NCBI RefSeq assembly: GCF_019059575.1
Contig: NW_024882325.1
Span: 186,001-250,000, forward strand
Reading direction: 5' to 3'
DNA: 64,000 bases
Origin: Amphibalanus amphitrite
Taxonomy: Eukaryota > Arthropoda > Thecostraca > Balanomorpha > Balanidae
Positions 19,469-29,787 of this stretch are shown in pieces; position 1 is the stretch's first letter; each line of letters opens with the position of its first letter. Below the pieces are notes generated by a model. It was not told the DNA's origin. It searched no databases and saw only the letters and a program-made list of their open reading frames with translations. A program made the position numbers and the translations under genes.

Positions 19469-21418
19469 CAGGGGGATGTCGTCCCGGTTCTTCCCATGTA
19501 TTATTCGCCAATCAGCTTAACACTACCAGTGACGTCACTGGAGGACCGCCAATCGGGGCCGGCGCGGCCGGCCGGCCGGCCCGGCCCGTAGAAGGCCAAA
19601 CGCAGACGTTTTCAGAAAAGCGTATGCCGTATAGATACAGTCGTGGGTGGATTTTTGCTGTGATTCGGCTCTCCAAGAGTGCGTCAGGGTACCAGGACCC
19701 GGACAAAGGTCATGGTGAACCGGCATCTGATAAAATCCGCTCACCACTTAGCAGCCGACTTCGACCCTTCACTCTCGTAAAACACAAAAGCTTGCCGGTC
19801 ATCAATCCACCTGCATCTCTGCATCTGCTTACTACCTATATCGACTAGTTACTGCAGCCGTTTTGGAGCGGCTCACGGCCGATAACACACCGGACGTGCG
19901 CTAGCCGTCGGTGCTAAGCGCTAACCATTGAGTGCGCGTGGCCGACTGCCGCCCCGATGGCGCTTGCCCCCGGCACCGGCGCGGCGCTGCTGACCCATGG
20001 GGGGGGGGGGCTGCTAATTAGTTTAGCCGGAATTGGGATAGAAGCCGGTATGGGATTGGGATAGAAGCTCAGCGAGACTAAGGGATTGTGTGATGCCTTC
20101 GGTAGGCCCCTCAAAATCACCTGTGTAGGGCCCTCAGGGCCGCCGGTTATGAAGCCTTTGGAGGCACTGGTGTGGGCCCTCACAGGTACCGGTGTGAGGC
20201 TCTCAGATGCATTGGTGCAGGGTCCCCAGAGGTGCCACTGTGGGCCCTCAAAGGCGCCGGTGAGGGTCCTCACAGTTGCCGTTGTTGGCCCTCAGAGACA
20301 CTGCAGTGTGGGGTTGTCACAGTCGGGTGCGGGACCCTTAGAGCTGCTGGCTCGAACCCTTTACAGGCCGACAGGGGCTCTCAAGAGGTCTGCGGTGCCT
20401 TCGGGAGCCCTGTGGAGTCCTTAGAGACCAGCAAGATACATTCAAACGCCAGTGGGGCCCTCAGAGTCGTCGGTGTGGGGCCTTCAAAAGTCACCGGTGA
20501 GTGGCCGTCCGATGCGCAGGTCCCGTCTGAGGCCGTCAGAGGCTCCGGCGTTGAGCCCCCAGAGCCGCCGGTAAGAAGCACTGGTTTCGGGACCTCATTC
20601 AAGGGTGCCGGTCGCACTCAGAGGTGGCAGTGTGGGGCCCTCAGCTAGGCACCGGTGTGAGGCCTTCACAGCCGCCGGTGAGGGCCCTCGCAGGCGCCGT
20701 TGTGGGGGCCTTCAACCATTGGTTTAGGGGGTCATCGCAGGCGTTTGTGGGACCCTTAGAGCTGCTGGTCCCTGATAGGCCGGTAAGGGCCCTCAGAGGC
20801 CGGCAAGTAGCCCTTAGAGGTCGCCAATAGGCCCTGAGAAGCCGGCAAGGGGCCCCCAAAGGCCGACAAGGGACACTTAAAAGCAGGTGTGGGGCTCTTA
20901 TGGATAGAAGTGTGGCTCTTCGGAGCACATAAGGTGTTCTTCAGAGCCCTGTGGGGCCCTTCTGAGTCGAAAGATGCCAGCGTGGACCCTCAGCCGCCAA
21001 TTGGCGTCGCAAGGCCCCTCGGGCCCGAGAGGCCCCCTGATCCGATGGGGGCACGTGCCCCCAGCTTCCCCCCCCCCGATGCAGATGAGAATGCAATCGG
21101 CGGTGCGGGCACAACAATTGCAATTGTTCCTTCTACCGTCGCGAGGTCGCCCATCCGACCCATATCCCATGATTGTGAACCCTGGGGCTCGGGTCGGCAA
21201 TGTACCGGCAAGGAAATCAGCTTTAGTTGAGTAAAAAAGTTATTAAGAGTCATTAGTTGTCATTACGTTCAGTAATAACAACTAGACGGTGCCAAATGTA
21301 CCCGACGTACAGCTTGGAGCCGGGCGCCGCCCGGTCTCCACCAGTGACGTCACGCTAATGCTTAGCGACCGGTCCATTGGAAATCGCGGGATGATTCTAC
21401 CTCTCTTATACGGCCTTG
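19469..21418. mobile_element. hAT-type element hAT-C, copy 1
   Basis: Ends CAGGGGGATGTCG and ...ATACGGCCTTG (CAAGGCCG inverted), flanked by GACGCCAC at 19461-19468 and 21419-21426. The interior (about 20080-20990) is an imperfect minisatellite of 36-40-bp units around GGGCCCTCAGAGGCGCCGG; other parts are GC-rich. No transposase. Its end motifs resemble the small hAT MITE at 349-998, so one enzyme may have moved both. The open frames inside are minisatellite translations. Other copies: 44220-47151 (truncated) and 60358-62339. Confidence 0.9.
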
Positions 21419-21524
21419 GACGCCACCAGTCGTTCCCATACTCCCCCCATGTGGGGTGATGCTGGGGGGTTCCATTTCCACTCGATGTGCCTCTGACTCA
21501 GGTAATCCGTAATTTGACCCTCAT
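21419..21524 (-). pseudogene. BEL-A integrase core, catalytic glutamate segment
   Basis: About 35 residues between two insertions. Minus-strand translation shows WNPPASPHMGGVWERLV, the hallmark of the third catalytic residue (E) in BEL integrases. It joins the piece at 29414 across BEL-B and the piece at 19468 across hAT-C, and the reading frames agree once insertion lengths are removed. Confidence 0.85.
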
Positions 21525-22611
21525 TGTAGGCGCGCCATTTCCATTTTGTCATTTTATGTTCCTTAGTCCACGTTTACCATTCTGCTGATTTCCTATTTTC
21601 TTCCTTGGTTTCGCAGCCTTGGCACATTGCTCGCTCGGTCCCTCTGACCTGTCGAGGTCACCGGCTGACCGTAGCCTGGGGCAGGGCCCAGGAATGTAGC
21701 TGCGCCGTCGCGACCGCAGGGTCAGAAAAGTAGTAACTGGAAACTGTGATATTTGACTCGTTAATGTGTATGTTATGCCCAATAATGTGCTCAGGATTGT
21801 AAAATGTATTGTTTGATGCGAGTAGGGATCTCCTGGACATTTAAGTTGCGAATATGATAGCTGACGCGGATGAACATTTCTGAATATGGGCGGTGCCCGG
21901 CGCCCCGGCGCTGGTCGGGGGCGCGGCGCGGGTCAGTTGAGCCCCGTTGAGGCTGGTGGTATGTGGTGGTGTCTGCGCCAGAGCCGGTGAGTCGCACAGG
22001 AAAAATGACTGTTAACTCGTAATATTTATGGAATATGTAACCGTAATTAGGGCGAATATTTACTGTGTATGAAACCAATATTGAATGTTATATGAATTGC
22101 CTGCAGATATTTATTACCGGTCATTTATATGTGGATAAATAAGGTGAAGGCTGACACTCGTCTCGGATTTATAGCCATTTACCAAGACCGTGAGGCTGGT
22201 CGTCTAATGTGCCTCTGGAGACGTGTGCCTCTGGTTTCGTTAGCCGATAAGCGACTCAGGGAGCACATTTGTCGGTACGTAACTAAATGTCGCGGTAGCA
22301 CAATCATGTAATCAAGTGCTTTCGATATAATTATACTGTTTCGTATATGCATATTCAAGTGCATGAATGGACGCGTAGCAATGTACCTGGTTGCCTTTAT
22401 CAAGTTATTTATTTATGCGTGTGTTATGTTCCCCTCGCCTGTCCCTTTTATTTCCGTCACGTTTGTTTGCGCTCGTTTATGTTTATTTGTGCAATGCTTA
22501 ACTTAGGGCCGTTGTTTTACAGCAACGATTGCGTGCGGAGGGCCACACGGTCCAATACACCGATCCGTGACGACATCCGAGTTTCGAACTGAGCCATGGT
22601 CGGCGGCTACA
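21525..22611 (+). repeat. BEL-B 5' LTR
   Basis: 1087 bp, TG...CA bounded. Differs from the 3' LTR by CCA instead of TC near position 22594. The small open frames inside recur identically in the 3' LTR and are not genes. I could not match a primer-binding site to a particular tRNA. Confidence 0.95.
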
Positions 22612-22650
22612 GTTGCGACAACTGCGACAACGCTTCGCGAGACGACGGAG

Positions 22651-22966
22651 TGACGTCATCTCGTCGTGGAGGACGGCACGCTACAGGAGCAGGAGCACCA
22701 CACTCGTCCGTACTGGTATGGTGACACCTTCGCGCTATCACGCCTGTGGTGACTCCGCTCCAGGCCATTTGCCGCGTGATCTAAGTGACGTCATAACGTC
22801 GGACAGTTGCGTCATAGACTTGGTGACGTCATGCTGGGTGGTTGGTGACGTCATACTGGATGGTTGACGTCATAGTGAGGGGTGACGTAATACCGTACTA
22901 TTGTGACGTCATGACGGGGGTGACGTCATACTGAGCTTTTGACGTCATATAGCGATTGTGGCGTCA
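22651..22966 (+). promoter_or_regulatory. cluster of CRE/ATF-type sites in BEL-B leader
   Basis: Eight perfect TGACGTCA octamers start at 22651, 22786, 22824, 22846, 22865, 22904, 22921 and 22940, with degenerate ones at 22807, 22883 and 22959. From 22846 on they recur every 17-21 bp, a worn tandem repeat. TGACGTCA is the binding site of CREB/ATF bZIP factors. It sits between LTR and gag, so an enhancer role for the element is an inference. Confidence 0.65.
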
Positions 22967-23322
22967 TATTTAACGGAGTTCGCGTTTTGTTGGGTGTTCC
23001 GTCGGCTGTTAACGTGTTCCCGACGGTTATTGATCGTGAATGAACTGCACTCGGTGTTATATTAAGCAAACTCTAAGTTTTCACGTGATCCTGGATAATT
23101 TTCCTATTGATTTACCTCACCTGTCTGGAGACTCACCTCGGTTTCACGCGTCGTCGATAGGCGGTTTGTCCTCCGGGCAGCTCGCTGATTGTCGTAGCTG
23201 GCTCGGTCGCCTTGCGTGATAGGTTGATCAACTGCTAACTAAGTCTTGTACTTCAATTGGTCACACTTCTGTTAATCAGCTAGATGATAGTTGGGAGCCG
23301 CTTTGATTAGTTGTCATCAATC

Positions 23323-26300
23323 ATGAATCCTCTAGAAGAGCTGAAAGTGTCGGAGTTGAAGGCGGAGTTGAAGGGAAGAGGTGCAGACACTAAGGGTTCG
23401 AAGCCGGCGCTGATGCTGCGATTAAATGAGGTTTTGGTTCAAGAAGGAATCGACGTTGCATCATTCGTTGCAGCTCGACGGGACGTTTCCGCCGAACCGA
23501 GAGCTGATGCCGCAGCCGCTGAGGTGGCTGTTCCTGATTTAGACAACACGGTCCCGGCTCCTGGACCCCTCGTCAGAGCCACATCACAGATGTCCTTGCG
23601 TAGTTCTGCCTCGCAAGTCTCCATCTCTTCGTTGCGAGCAGCGGAGTCGGCGACGAAGGCGGGACTGATGGCTCGAGCTGCCTTTCTGAAAAGGAAGCAG
23701 AAGATGGAGAAGGAAGAACTGGAGATGAAGATGCGCAAGCAGAAGATAGAGAATGAAGAACTGGAGATGAAGATGCGCATGGAGAATCTGCAGTTGGAGA
23801 GTGAGCTGGCAGAGGTGGAAGCCAGAGAACGTGCACTGATGGAAGCCGAAGAGCAAGGTTCTCAAACAAGACCAGGCGTGGCTTCGTTGCGAGCTGTCTG
23901 TCCAGCTGAGCCGAACGAGAGGACTGGACATGCAGAAGACGTTGTCGGCAGCGAGCAACCACTGGTCACTGTTCAGTCAGACGCTGGGGCTTCAGAGGCG
24001 CGTGCTGATCAGATGAACGTCAGGAAGAATCCACCTCAACCTGACCTTAACGCTTCACAGCCCGATGCTACACAGGTCATCCTGTCCCAGATCCAGCAAA
24101 GTCGTCTCCCGAGACCAGAGTTGCCAGTTTTCAAGGGTGATGTAACACAATACAGATCCTTCATCCGTGCCTTCGATAGCAGGATCGGGAGCAAGACCGA
24201 CAGTGATTCGGAGCGGCTGTTCTACTTGGAGCAATACTGCGCTGGAAAACCACGGGACATCATCAGAGGATGTCTTCACATGACCGAAGATGTTGGATAT
24301 CTGGAGGCTCGGCGACTGCTGGAACGAAGATATGGCGACCCAGAAACAGTCTCGTCGGCATTCGTTGACATGTTGATGGACTGGCCTCAGCTGAAGCCAG
24401 GAGATGTTGAAGGACTTGATCGTTTCTCACTGGCGCTCACCTCGTGTTTGAATGTAATGCAGAGCATTCCTCTTGGAGCCAGGGAGACTGACCATCCCCG
24501 GACGATGCGGAAAGTTGTAGAGAAGCTCCCCAGCCATCTGCAGGACTCCTGGCGGCGACGAGCTCACAAGATCCAAGAGTCTGAGAAGAGGAGGGTGAAG
24601 TTTCAAGACGTCGTCACCTTCGTCGACAGCGAGGTGCAAATCCAGACCAATCCTACGTTTGGCAGGCACCGAGAAGAACGAGTCAGAAGACAGACACACA
24701 CAGTCTCAGCTACAGCAGTTGCAGGAGCGGTACAGTCCTCGAAGAGTTGTCTGTACTGTCATGGTAGTCACTTCACTGATCTGTGTGCTGAGTTGGTCAA
24801 GCTGCAATGGGAAAAACGGCGAGAGTTCGTTCGTGAGAACAGACTGTGCTTCGGATGCCTTCGAAAGGGCCACAGATTCAGTAACTGCTTCAGGAAGCTC
24901 GTCTGTGGAACTTGTAAGCGGCTGCATCCAACAGCGATGCACAAGAACGAAAGTGCTGAAGGAACTGGTCAGAACCCTTCTGATGGAAATGGTGAGCAAA
25001 ACACTTCTGTGAAGAATGGACGATTGGATGCATCGCCGACTGAAGTCTCTGCTGGTACGGCAAGCTGCAGGTCGTCGGCGATGATGGCTATTCTGCCGGT
25101 GAAGATGTGGAACGCTGACTGCTCTCGTTCAGTCGTCACGCATGCGTTCTTGGATTTGGGCTCAAGCGCAACGTTTTGCACGCCGAATCTTCTGAAGGCG
25201 CTGGGCATGGAAGGAGAAACTACGGAGCTCACAATGACGACTGCAACAGCTGAGAACCAGCGGATTTCCAGCACATTGGTGAAAGGCCTGAAGATATCTG
25301 ACATGGCGGGGAAGAAAGTAATGGATTTACCGCCGTCGTACACGTTGCAGAGAATTCCAGTCGATCGCCAGGATATCGCAACAGCTACGGATCTGGAGCG
25401 CTGGCCACAACTGCAAGAGGTTGTTCCCCCGGAAGTACATGCGGATATTGAACTTTTGATCGGAGCCAATTGTCCTCAGGCCCTGATACCTCTCGAAGTT
25501 CGCGCTGGTGGAGAGGGATGCCCATTTGCCATTCGTACGTCTCTTGGATGGGTGGTGTATGGACCAAGATCCCGCAGCCGGGTTTTCGATGGAAGCGCGA
25601 GAGTAAATCGTATCGAGGTACTAAGCCCAACAGATGATGAATTTGACCTTCACAGCAAATTTGTCGCGCTCTACAACCAGGACTTCGAGCATGATCTTAG
25701 TTCCACAGACGTTGGCTTCTCCATTGAAGATCGAGCGTGGATGAAGATCGTGGAGGGCGGAGTCCGTCACCTGGATGGTCGTTACCAGATACCCCTGCCA
25801 CTGAAAAGCGAGATCATCCTGCCGGACAACAAACAGCAAGCAGAGAGACGAGCAGAGCAGCTGAAAAGGAAAATGCTCAAGAGCCAGAAGTATCTCCAAG
25901 ACTACAAAACATTTGTCAATGAGTTAATCGAGAAAAACTACGCAGAACGTGTCAAGAACGAGCAGATCGACATGGCAGAGGGACGTACCTGGTATATACC
26001 GCATCATGGTGTATATCATCCGATGAAACCTGAAAAGATTCGTGTCGTCTACGATTGCTCTGCAACTTACCAGGGCATGTCGCTCAACAGTCGGCTGCTG
26101 CAAGGACCAAATCTGACGAGTTCTCTCTTGGGCGTGTTGCTGAGGTTCCGAGAGGGACCGGTAGCAGTCATGGCTGATATTGAAAAAATGTTCTATCAGG
26201 TGAGGGTTCCGGAGGATGACAGAAGTTTGCTCAGATTTTTATGGTGGCCGAATGGTGACACAGAACGGGAACTGGAAGTGTATCAGATGAATGTGCACCT

Positions 26301-27963
26301 CTTCGGTGCGATCAGTTCTCCGTCTTGTGCAAACTTCGCGCTACGGAGGACAGCGCAGGACTTCGGAGATAAGTTTGATGCTGACGTCATAGACAGTATT
26401 CAACGCTCGTTCTATGTTGATGATTTCATGAAGACAGGATCTACGGCTGATGAGGTGTTGAGGATTGCAAGAGGAGTCAGAGACTGCTGTGCGTTGGGAG
26501 GATTCCGACTGACCAGCTTCGTCAGTAACTGCCCTGACGTCATGTTCTGTTTCCCGGAATCTGAGCGCGTGACACACAAGAAGTTTGATCTGACCGGCCA
26601 CAATCTTTCTGCGCAGACGCTAAGAGCTTTGGGTGTTCAGTGGGACGTATCTGAAGATACTCTTAGCTTCCGTGTTGATGTCAGGAGGGGTCCGACAACC
26701 AGGAGAGGCATTCTTTCTACAGCAAGTGCCGTTTATGATCCGCTAGGGTTCGGAGCTCCTTTCGTCATGTCAGCCAAAATCCTGTTGCAAGATCTCTGCA
26801 GGCTGAAGTTGGGATGGGACGACCCGGTTCCAGATGCTCACCTGAGAAGATGGGATCAGTGGTGCAAAGAACTGAGCCTTCTGCGGGAGTTCAGCGTGCC
26901 AAGAAGTGTGACTGCACCAGACACGGTGGTGAATTGCCAACTTCACATGTTTGCTGATGCAAGCGAAGCTGGCTACGGTGCAGTAGGCTACACCAGGGTG
27001 ACTGACAGCACAGGGACAGTTCGCACTTCGCTTCTGATGAGCAAGGCCAGAGTAGCGCCGCTGAAGACTTCTTCAATCCCTCGACTAGAGCTGGCCGCTG
27101 CGACGCTAGCTGTGCAGTTGAGCACACAGATACTTACCGAACTTGACCTGAAAGTTGACGAAGTGCATTTTTGGACGGACAGTGTGTCCACGCTTCGCTA
27201 CATCCACAATACCACTTCTCGTTTCCAGACATTTGTGTCCAACAGGCTTTCCGTCATCCATGATGGTTCTGAGCCCGTTCAGTGGAAGTACGTGCCGTCT
27301 GCACTGAACCCGGCGGATGCTCTCTCCCGTGGACAGTCGGCACGCGAGTTTCTTCAATCGGTATGGGCTACTGGCCCAGCGTTCCTCGGCGCAGAAGCAG
27401 CTGAATGGCCTGACCAGAAGCATGTGATCCAACGCCATGAAGATGTTGAAGATCTTGAGGTAAAGAGAGGCTTGGGGACTCTCTCGGTAGCAGCTGAGTG
27501 TGACAGTACTTCGAAGTTGTTGAACAGCGTATCTGACTGGCACAAGCTCAAGAGGCACGTGGCGTGGTGGCTTCGGCTGAAGTGCATGCTGCGGAAGCGG
27601 TTGATGAACAGAGGTGATTGTGATGCCGAGGTAGCGGGTCAGCTCTCGCGGGTCAGCTCTCGCTTGACCGTTCAAGAACTTGATGATGCAGAAGTGGCGA
27701 TTGTGCAGTACACTCAGAAGAAGGCCTTTCCAGAAGAACTCAGCTCCCGTTTTGTCAAGAAATCCAGCTCGATTTATCGTCTGAACCCCTGCATGATTGA
27801 TGGCGTTCTCAGGGTTGGCGGACGTCTCAGCAACGCAGCTATCTCGGACGCAGCCAAACACCAGATGATCCTGCCGAAGGATGGTCAGTCTCCGGACGTC
27901 AGAAGTGGAACAAGGTTCAGAGGAATTTGCAAGTTGATGATGTGGTACTGGTTGCTGATATGA
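23323..27963 (+). CDS. BEL-B gag-pol polyprotein, integrase truncated
   Basis: 1546 residues from ATG 23323; the open frame extends 12 bases further up, but without an ATG. Order: N-terminal SAP-like domain (VSELKAELKGRGADTKGSKP), Lys/Glu-rich coiled coil (23680-23860), BEL gag domain (24100-24700), cysteine knuckles (CLYCHGSHFTDLC, CFGCLRKGHRFSNC, CGTCKRLHPTAMH), aspartic protease (FLDLGSSATFC, 25145), reverse transcriptase (ADIEKMFYQV; catalytic YVDDF at 26413), RNase H (FADASEAGYG, WTDSVSTLRY) and the start of the integrase zinc domain (VLRVGGRLS). Near 27880-27905 the sequence jumps to the C-terminal tail region in another frame, removing the integrase core. Reverse transcription could still work; integration would need help in trans. 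Confidence 0.9.
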   Translation: MNPLEELKVSELKAELKGRGADTKGSKPALMLRLNEVLVQEGIDVASFVAARRDVSAEPRADAAAAEVAVPDLDNTVPAPGPLVRATSQMSLRSSASQVSISSLRAAESATKAGLMARAAFLKRKQKMEKEELEMKMRKQKIENEELEMKMRMENLQLESELAEVEARERALMEAEEQGSQTRPGVASLRAVCPAEPNERTGHAEDVVGSEQPLVTVQSDAGASEARADQMNVRKNPPQPDLNASQPDATQVILSQIQQSRLPRPELPVFKGDVTQYRSFIRAFDSRIGSKTDSDSERLFYLEQYCAGKPRDIIRGCLHMTEDVGYLEARRLLERRYGDPETVSSAFVDMLMDWPQLKPGDVEGLDRFSLALTSCLNVMQSIPLGARETDHPRTMRKVVEKLPSHLQDSWRRRAHKIQESEKRRVKFQDVVTFVDSEVQIQTNPTFGRHREERVRRQTHTVSATAVAGAVQSSKSCLYCHGSHFTDLCAELVKLQWEKRREFVRENRLCFGCLRKGHRFSNCFRKLVCGTCKRLHPTAMHKNESAEGTGQNPSDGNGEQNTSVKNGRLDASPTEVSAGTASCRSSAMMAILPVKMWNADCSRSVVTHAFLDLGSSATFCTPNLLKALGMEGETTELTMTTATAENQRISSTLVKGLKISDMAGKKVMDLPPSYTLQRIPVDRQDIATATDLERWPQLQEVVPPEVHADIELLIGANCPQALIPLEVRAGGEGCPFAIRTSLGWVVYGPRSRSRVFDGSARVNRIEVLSPTDDEFDLHSKFVALYNQDFEHDLSSTDVGFSIEDRAWMKIVEGGVRHLDGRYQIPLPLKSEIILPDNKQQAERRAEQLKRKMLKSQKYLQDYKTFVNELIEKNYAERVKNEQIDMAEGRTWYIPHHGVYHPMKPEKIRVVYDCSATYQGMSLNSRLLQGPNLTSSLLGVLLRFREGPVAVMADIEKMFYQVRVPEDDRSLLRFLWWPNGDTERELEVYQMNVHLFGAISSPSCANFALRRTAQDFGDKFDADVIDSIQRSFYVDDFMKTGSTADEVLRIARGVRDCCALGGFRLTSFVSNCPDVMFCFPESERVTHKKFDLTGHNLSAQTLRALGVQWDVSEDTLSFRVDVRRGPTTRRGILSTASAVYDPLGFGAPFVMSAKILLQDLCRLKLGWDDPVPDAHLRRWDQWCKELSLLREFSVPRSVTAPDTVVNCQLHMFADASEAGYGAVGYTRVTDSTGTVRTSLLMSKARVAPLKTSSIPRLELAAATLAVQLSTQILTELDLKVDEVHFWTDSVSTLRYIHNTTSRFQTFVSNRLSVIHDGSEPVQWKYVPSALNPADALSRGQSAREFLQSVWATGPAFLGAEAAEWPDQKHVIQRHEDVEDLEVKRGLGTLSVAAECDSTSKLLNSVSDWHKLKRHVAWWLRLKCMLRKRLMNRGDCDAEVAGQLSRVSSRLTVQELDDAEVAIVQYTQKKAFPEELSSRFVKKSSSIYRLNPCMIDGVLRVGGRLSNAAISDAAKHQMILPKDGQSPDVRSGTRFRGICKLMMWYWLLI

Positions 27964-28133
27964 ACTCTCCACGCTGTCACTGGCCTTTGGGACGAGTCAC
28001 CGAGGTTTTCCCAGATAGAAAGGGTTTTGTGCGCTCTGTGATAGTCCGTACCACTACATCTACCCTGAAGAGACCGATCTCCAAGCTGGTGCTGGTGCTG
28101 GAGAGCGAGACCACCGACACTGAGAGCGTGTGA
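27890..28133 (+). pseudogene. BEL-B integrase-tail remnant (DUF5641-like)
   Basis: Starting in the deletion zone, out of frame with gag-pol, reads NLQVDDVVLVADMNSPRCHW, LGRVTEVFPDRKG and KRPISKLVLVLE, then stop at 28131-28133. This is the usual end of a BEL polyprotein. It is separated from the upstream frame by loss of about a kilobase, so it is not translated with gag-pol. Confidence 0.85.
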
Positions 28134-28327
28134 GACCACGAGCATGGCAGACTATCGCACGTGGTGACGTGATTTTGATATCAATTCCAGAAGACTAGTT
28201 TGTGTTGATTGATAGCTGTATTTCCAGAAGACTGAACTGGGGATTGACTGCAAGCGGTTGGCGATGAAGGCTCCAATTGCGCTTAGCACGTTTGGTCTGT
28301 TGAACCTGGAAGGTTCAAGGGTGGGGG

Positions 28328-29413
28328 TGTAGGCGCGCCATTTCCATTTTGTCATTTTATGTTCCTTAGTCCACGTTTACCATTCTGCTGATTTCCTATT
28401 TTCTTCCTTGGTTTCGCAGCCTTGGCACATTGCTCGCTCGGTCCCTCTGACCTGTCGAGGTCACCGGCTGACCGTAGCCTGGGGCAGGGCCCAGGAATGT
28501 AGCTGCGCCGTCGCGACCGCAGGGTCAGAAAAGTAGTAACTGGAAACTGTGATATTTGACTCGTTAATGTGTATGTTATGCCCAATAATGTGCTCAGGAT
28601 TGTAAAATGTATTGTTTGATGCGAGTAGGGATCTCCTGGACATTTAAGTTGCGAATATGATAGCTGACGCGGATGAACATTTCTGAATATGGGCGGTGCC
28701 CGGCGCCCCGGCGCTGGTCGGGGGCGCGGCGCGGGTCAGTTGAGCCCCGTTGAGGCTGGTGGTATGTGGTGGTGTCTGCGCCAGAGCCGGTGAGTCGCAC
28801 AGGAAAAATGACTGTTAACTCGTAATATTTATGGAATATGTAACCGTAATTAGGGCGAATATTTACTGTGTATGAAACCAATATTGAATGTTATATGAAT
28901 TGCCTGCAGATATTTATTACCGGTCATTTATATGTGGATAAATAAGGTGAAGGCTGACACTCGTCTCGGATTTATAGCCATTTACCAAGACCGTGAGGCT
29001 GGTCGTCTAATGTGCCTCTGGAGACGTGTGCCTCTGGTTTCGTTAGCCGATAAGCGACTCAGGGAGCACATTTGTCGGTACGTAACTAAATGTCGCGGTA
29101 GCACAATCATGTAATCAAGTGCTTTCGATATAATTATACTGTTTCGTATATGCATATTCAAGTGCATGAATGGACGCGTAGCAATGTACCTGGTTGCCTT
29201 TATCAAGTTATTTATTTATGCGTGTGTTATGTTCCCCTCGCCTGTCCCTTTTATTTCCGTCACGTTTGTTTGCGCTCGTTTATGTTTATTTGTGCAATGC
29301 TTAACTTAGGGCCGTTGTTTTACAGCAACGATTGCGTGCGGAGGGCCACACGGTCCAATACACCGATCCGTGACGACATCCGAGTTTCGAACTGAGTCTG
29401 GTCGGCGGCTACA
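28328..29413 (+). repeat. BEL-B 3' LTR
   Basis: 1086 bp, same TGTAGG start and CTACA end as the 5' LTR. Follows the polypurine tract and ends exactly at the second CTCAT. Confidence 0.95.
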
Positions 29414-29779
29414 CTCATTCCATGTCTCGATTTCGTTGCGGATTTCCTTTTCACCGCCAACGAAGTTGGTTCCCCTGTCAGAGCAAATGATTTTAGGCTT
29501 TCCTCTTCTGGCGATGAACCGGCGCAGTGCTAGCAGAAATGAATCGGTGTCTAACCGCCTTGGTCTAACCCAGCAGCTAATTCCAGGTGCAGTGCGCGTG
29601 TCGCCAAGCAAGTTACGAGGAGTACAAATCGTTTCTCCGTCTTCCTGAATTTGCGCACCAGAAGGGGACCAAAGTAGTCAATCCCTACAGAACTAAACGG
29701 ACAGCTCTGATCAAACCGGACGTCAGGAAGAGCGGACATCAGCGGGGCCGTAGGGCGTGACCGGCGATTTCTGCAGTAG
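29414..29779 (-). pseudogene. BEL-A integrase core, N-terminal segment
   Basis: Minus strand, between hAT-D and BEL-B. Shows [14 protein letters not shown] (first catalytic D), [11 protein letters not shown], then after a one-base frameshift near 29570 [18 protein letters not shown] and [14 protein letters not shown] (second D). The zinc-binding C-x2-C before it (YCRNRRSRP) is cut by hAT-D. The frameshift makes it non-functional. Confidence 0.88.
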
Positions 29780-29787
29780 CTGCACCC

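Larger units (their letters stand above)
21525..29413 (+). mobile_element. BEL/Pao retrotransposon BEL-B (young, integrase-deleted)
   Basis: 7.9 kb with LTRs 21525-22611 and 28328-29413, starting TGTAGGCGCGCC and ending GGCGGCTACA, flanked by the 5-bp duplication CTCAT at 21520-21524 and 29414-29418. The LTRs differ essentially only in 2-3 bases near their ends, so insertion was recent. A polypurine tract (AAGGGTGGGGG) precedes the 3' LTR. One long gag-pol frame is open, but the integrase core is deleted. It lies in the BEL-A integrase in opposite orientation. Confidence 0.95.

Noticed and set aside
20086..21253. Many frames of 80-160 residues
   Set aside because: They run through the hAT-C minisatellite and recur in the other hAT-C copies at 45700-47050 and 60540-61700.
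22600..29400. BEL-B as an endogenous retrovirus with envelope
   Set aside because: After the polyprotein tail only about 190 bp remain before the 3' LTR; no envelope frame exists.
21520..29418. LTR end at CGAACTGAG rather than at CTACA
   Set aside because: Only the border ending CTACA gives a TG...CA LTR with a perfect CTCAT duplication on both sides.
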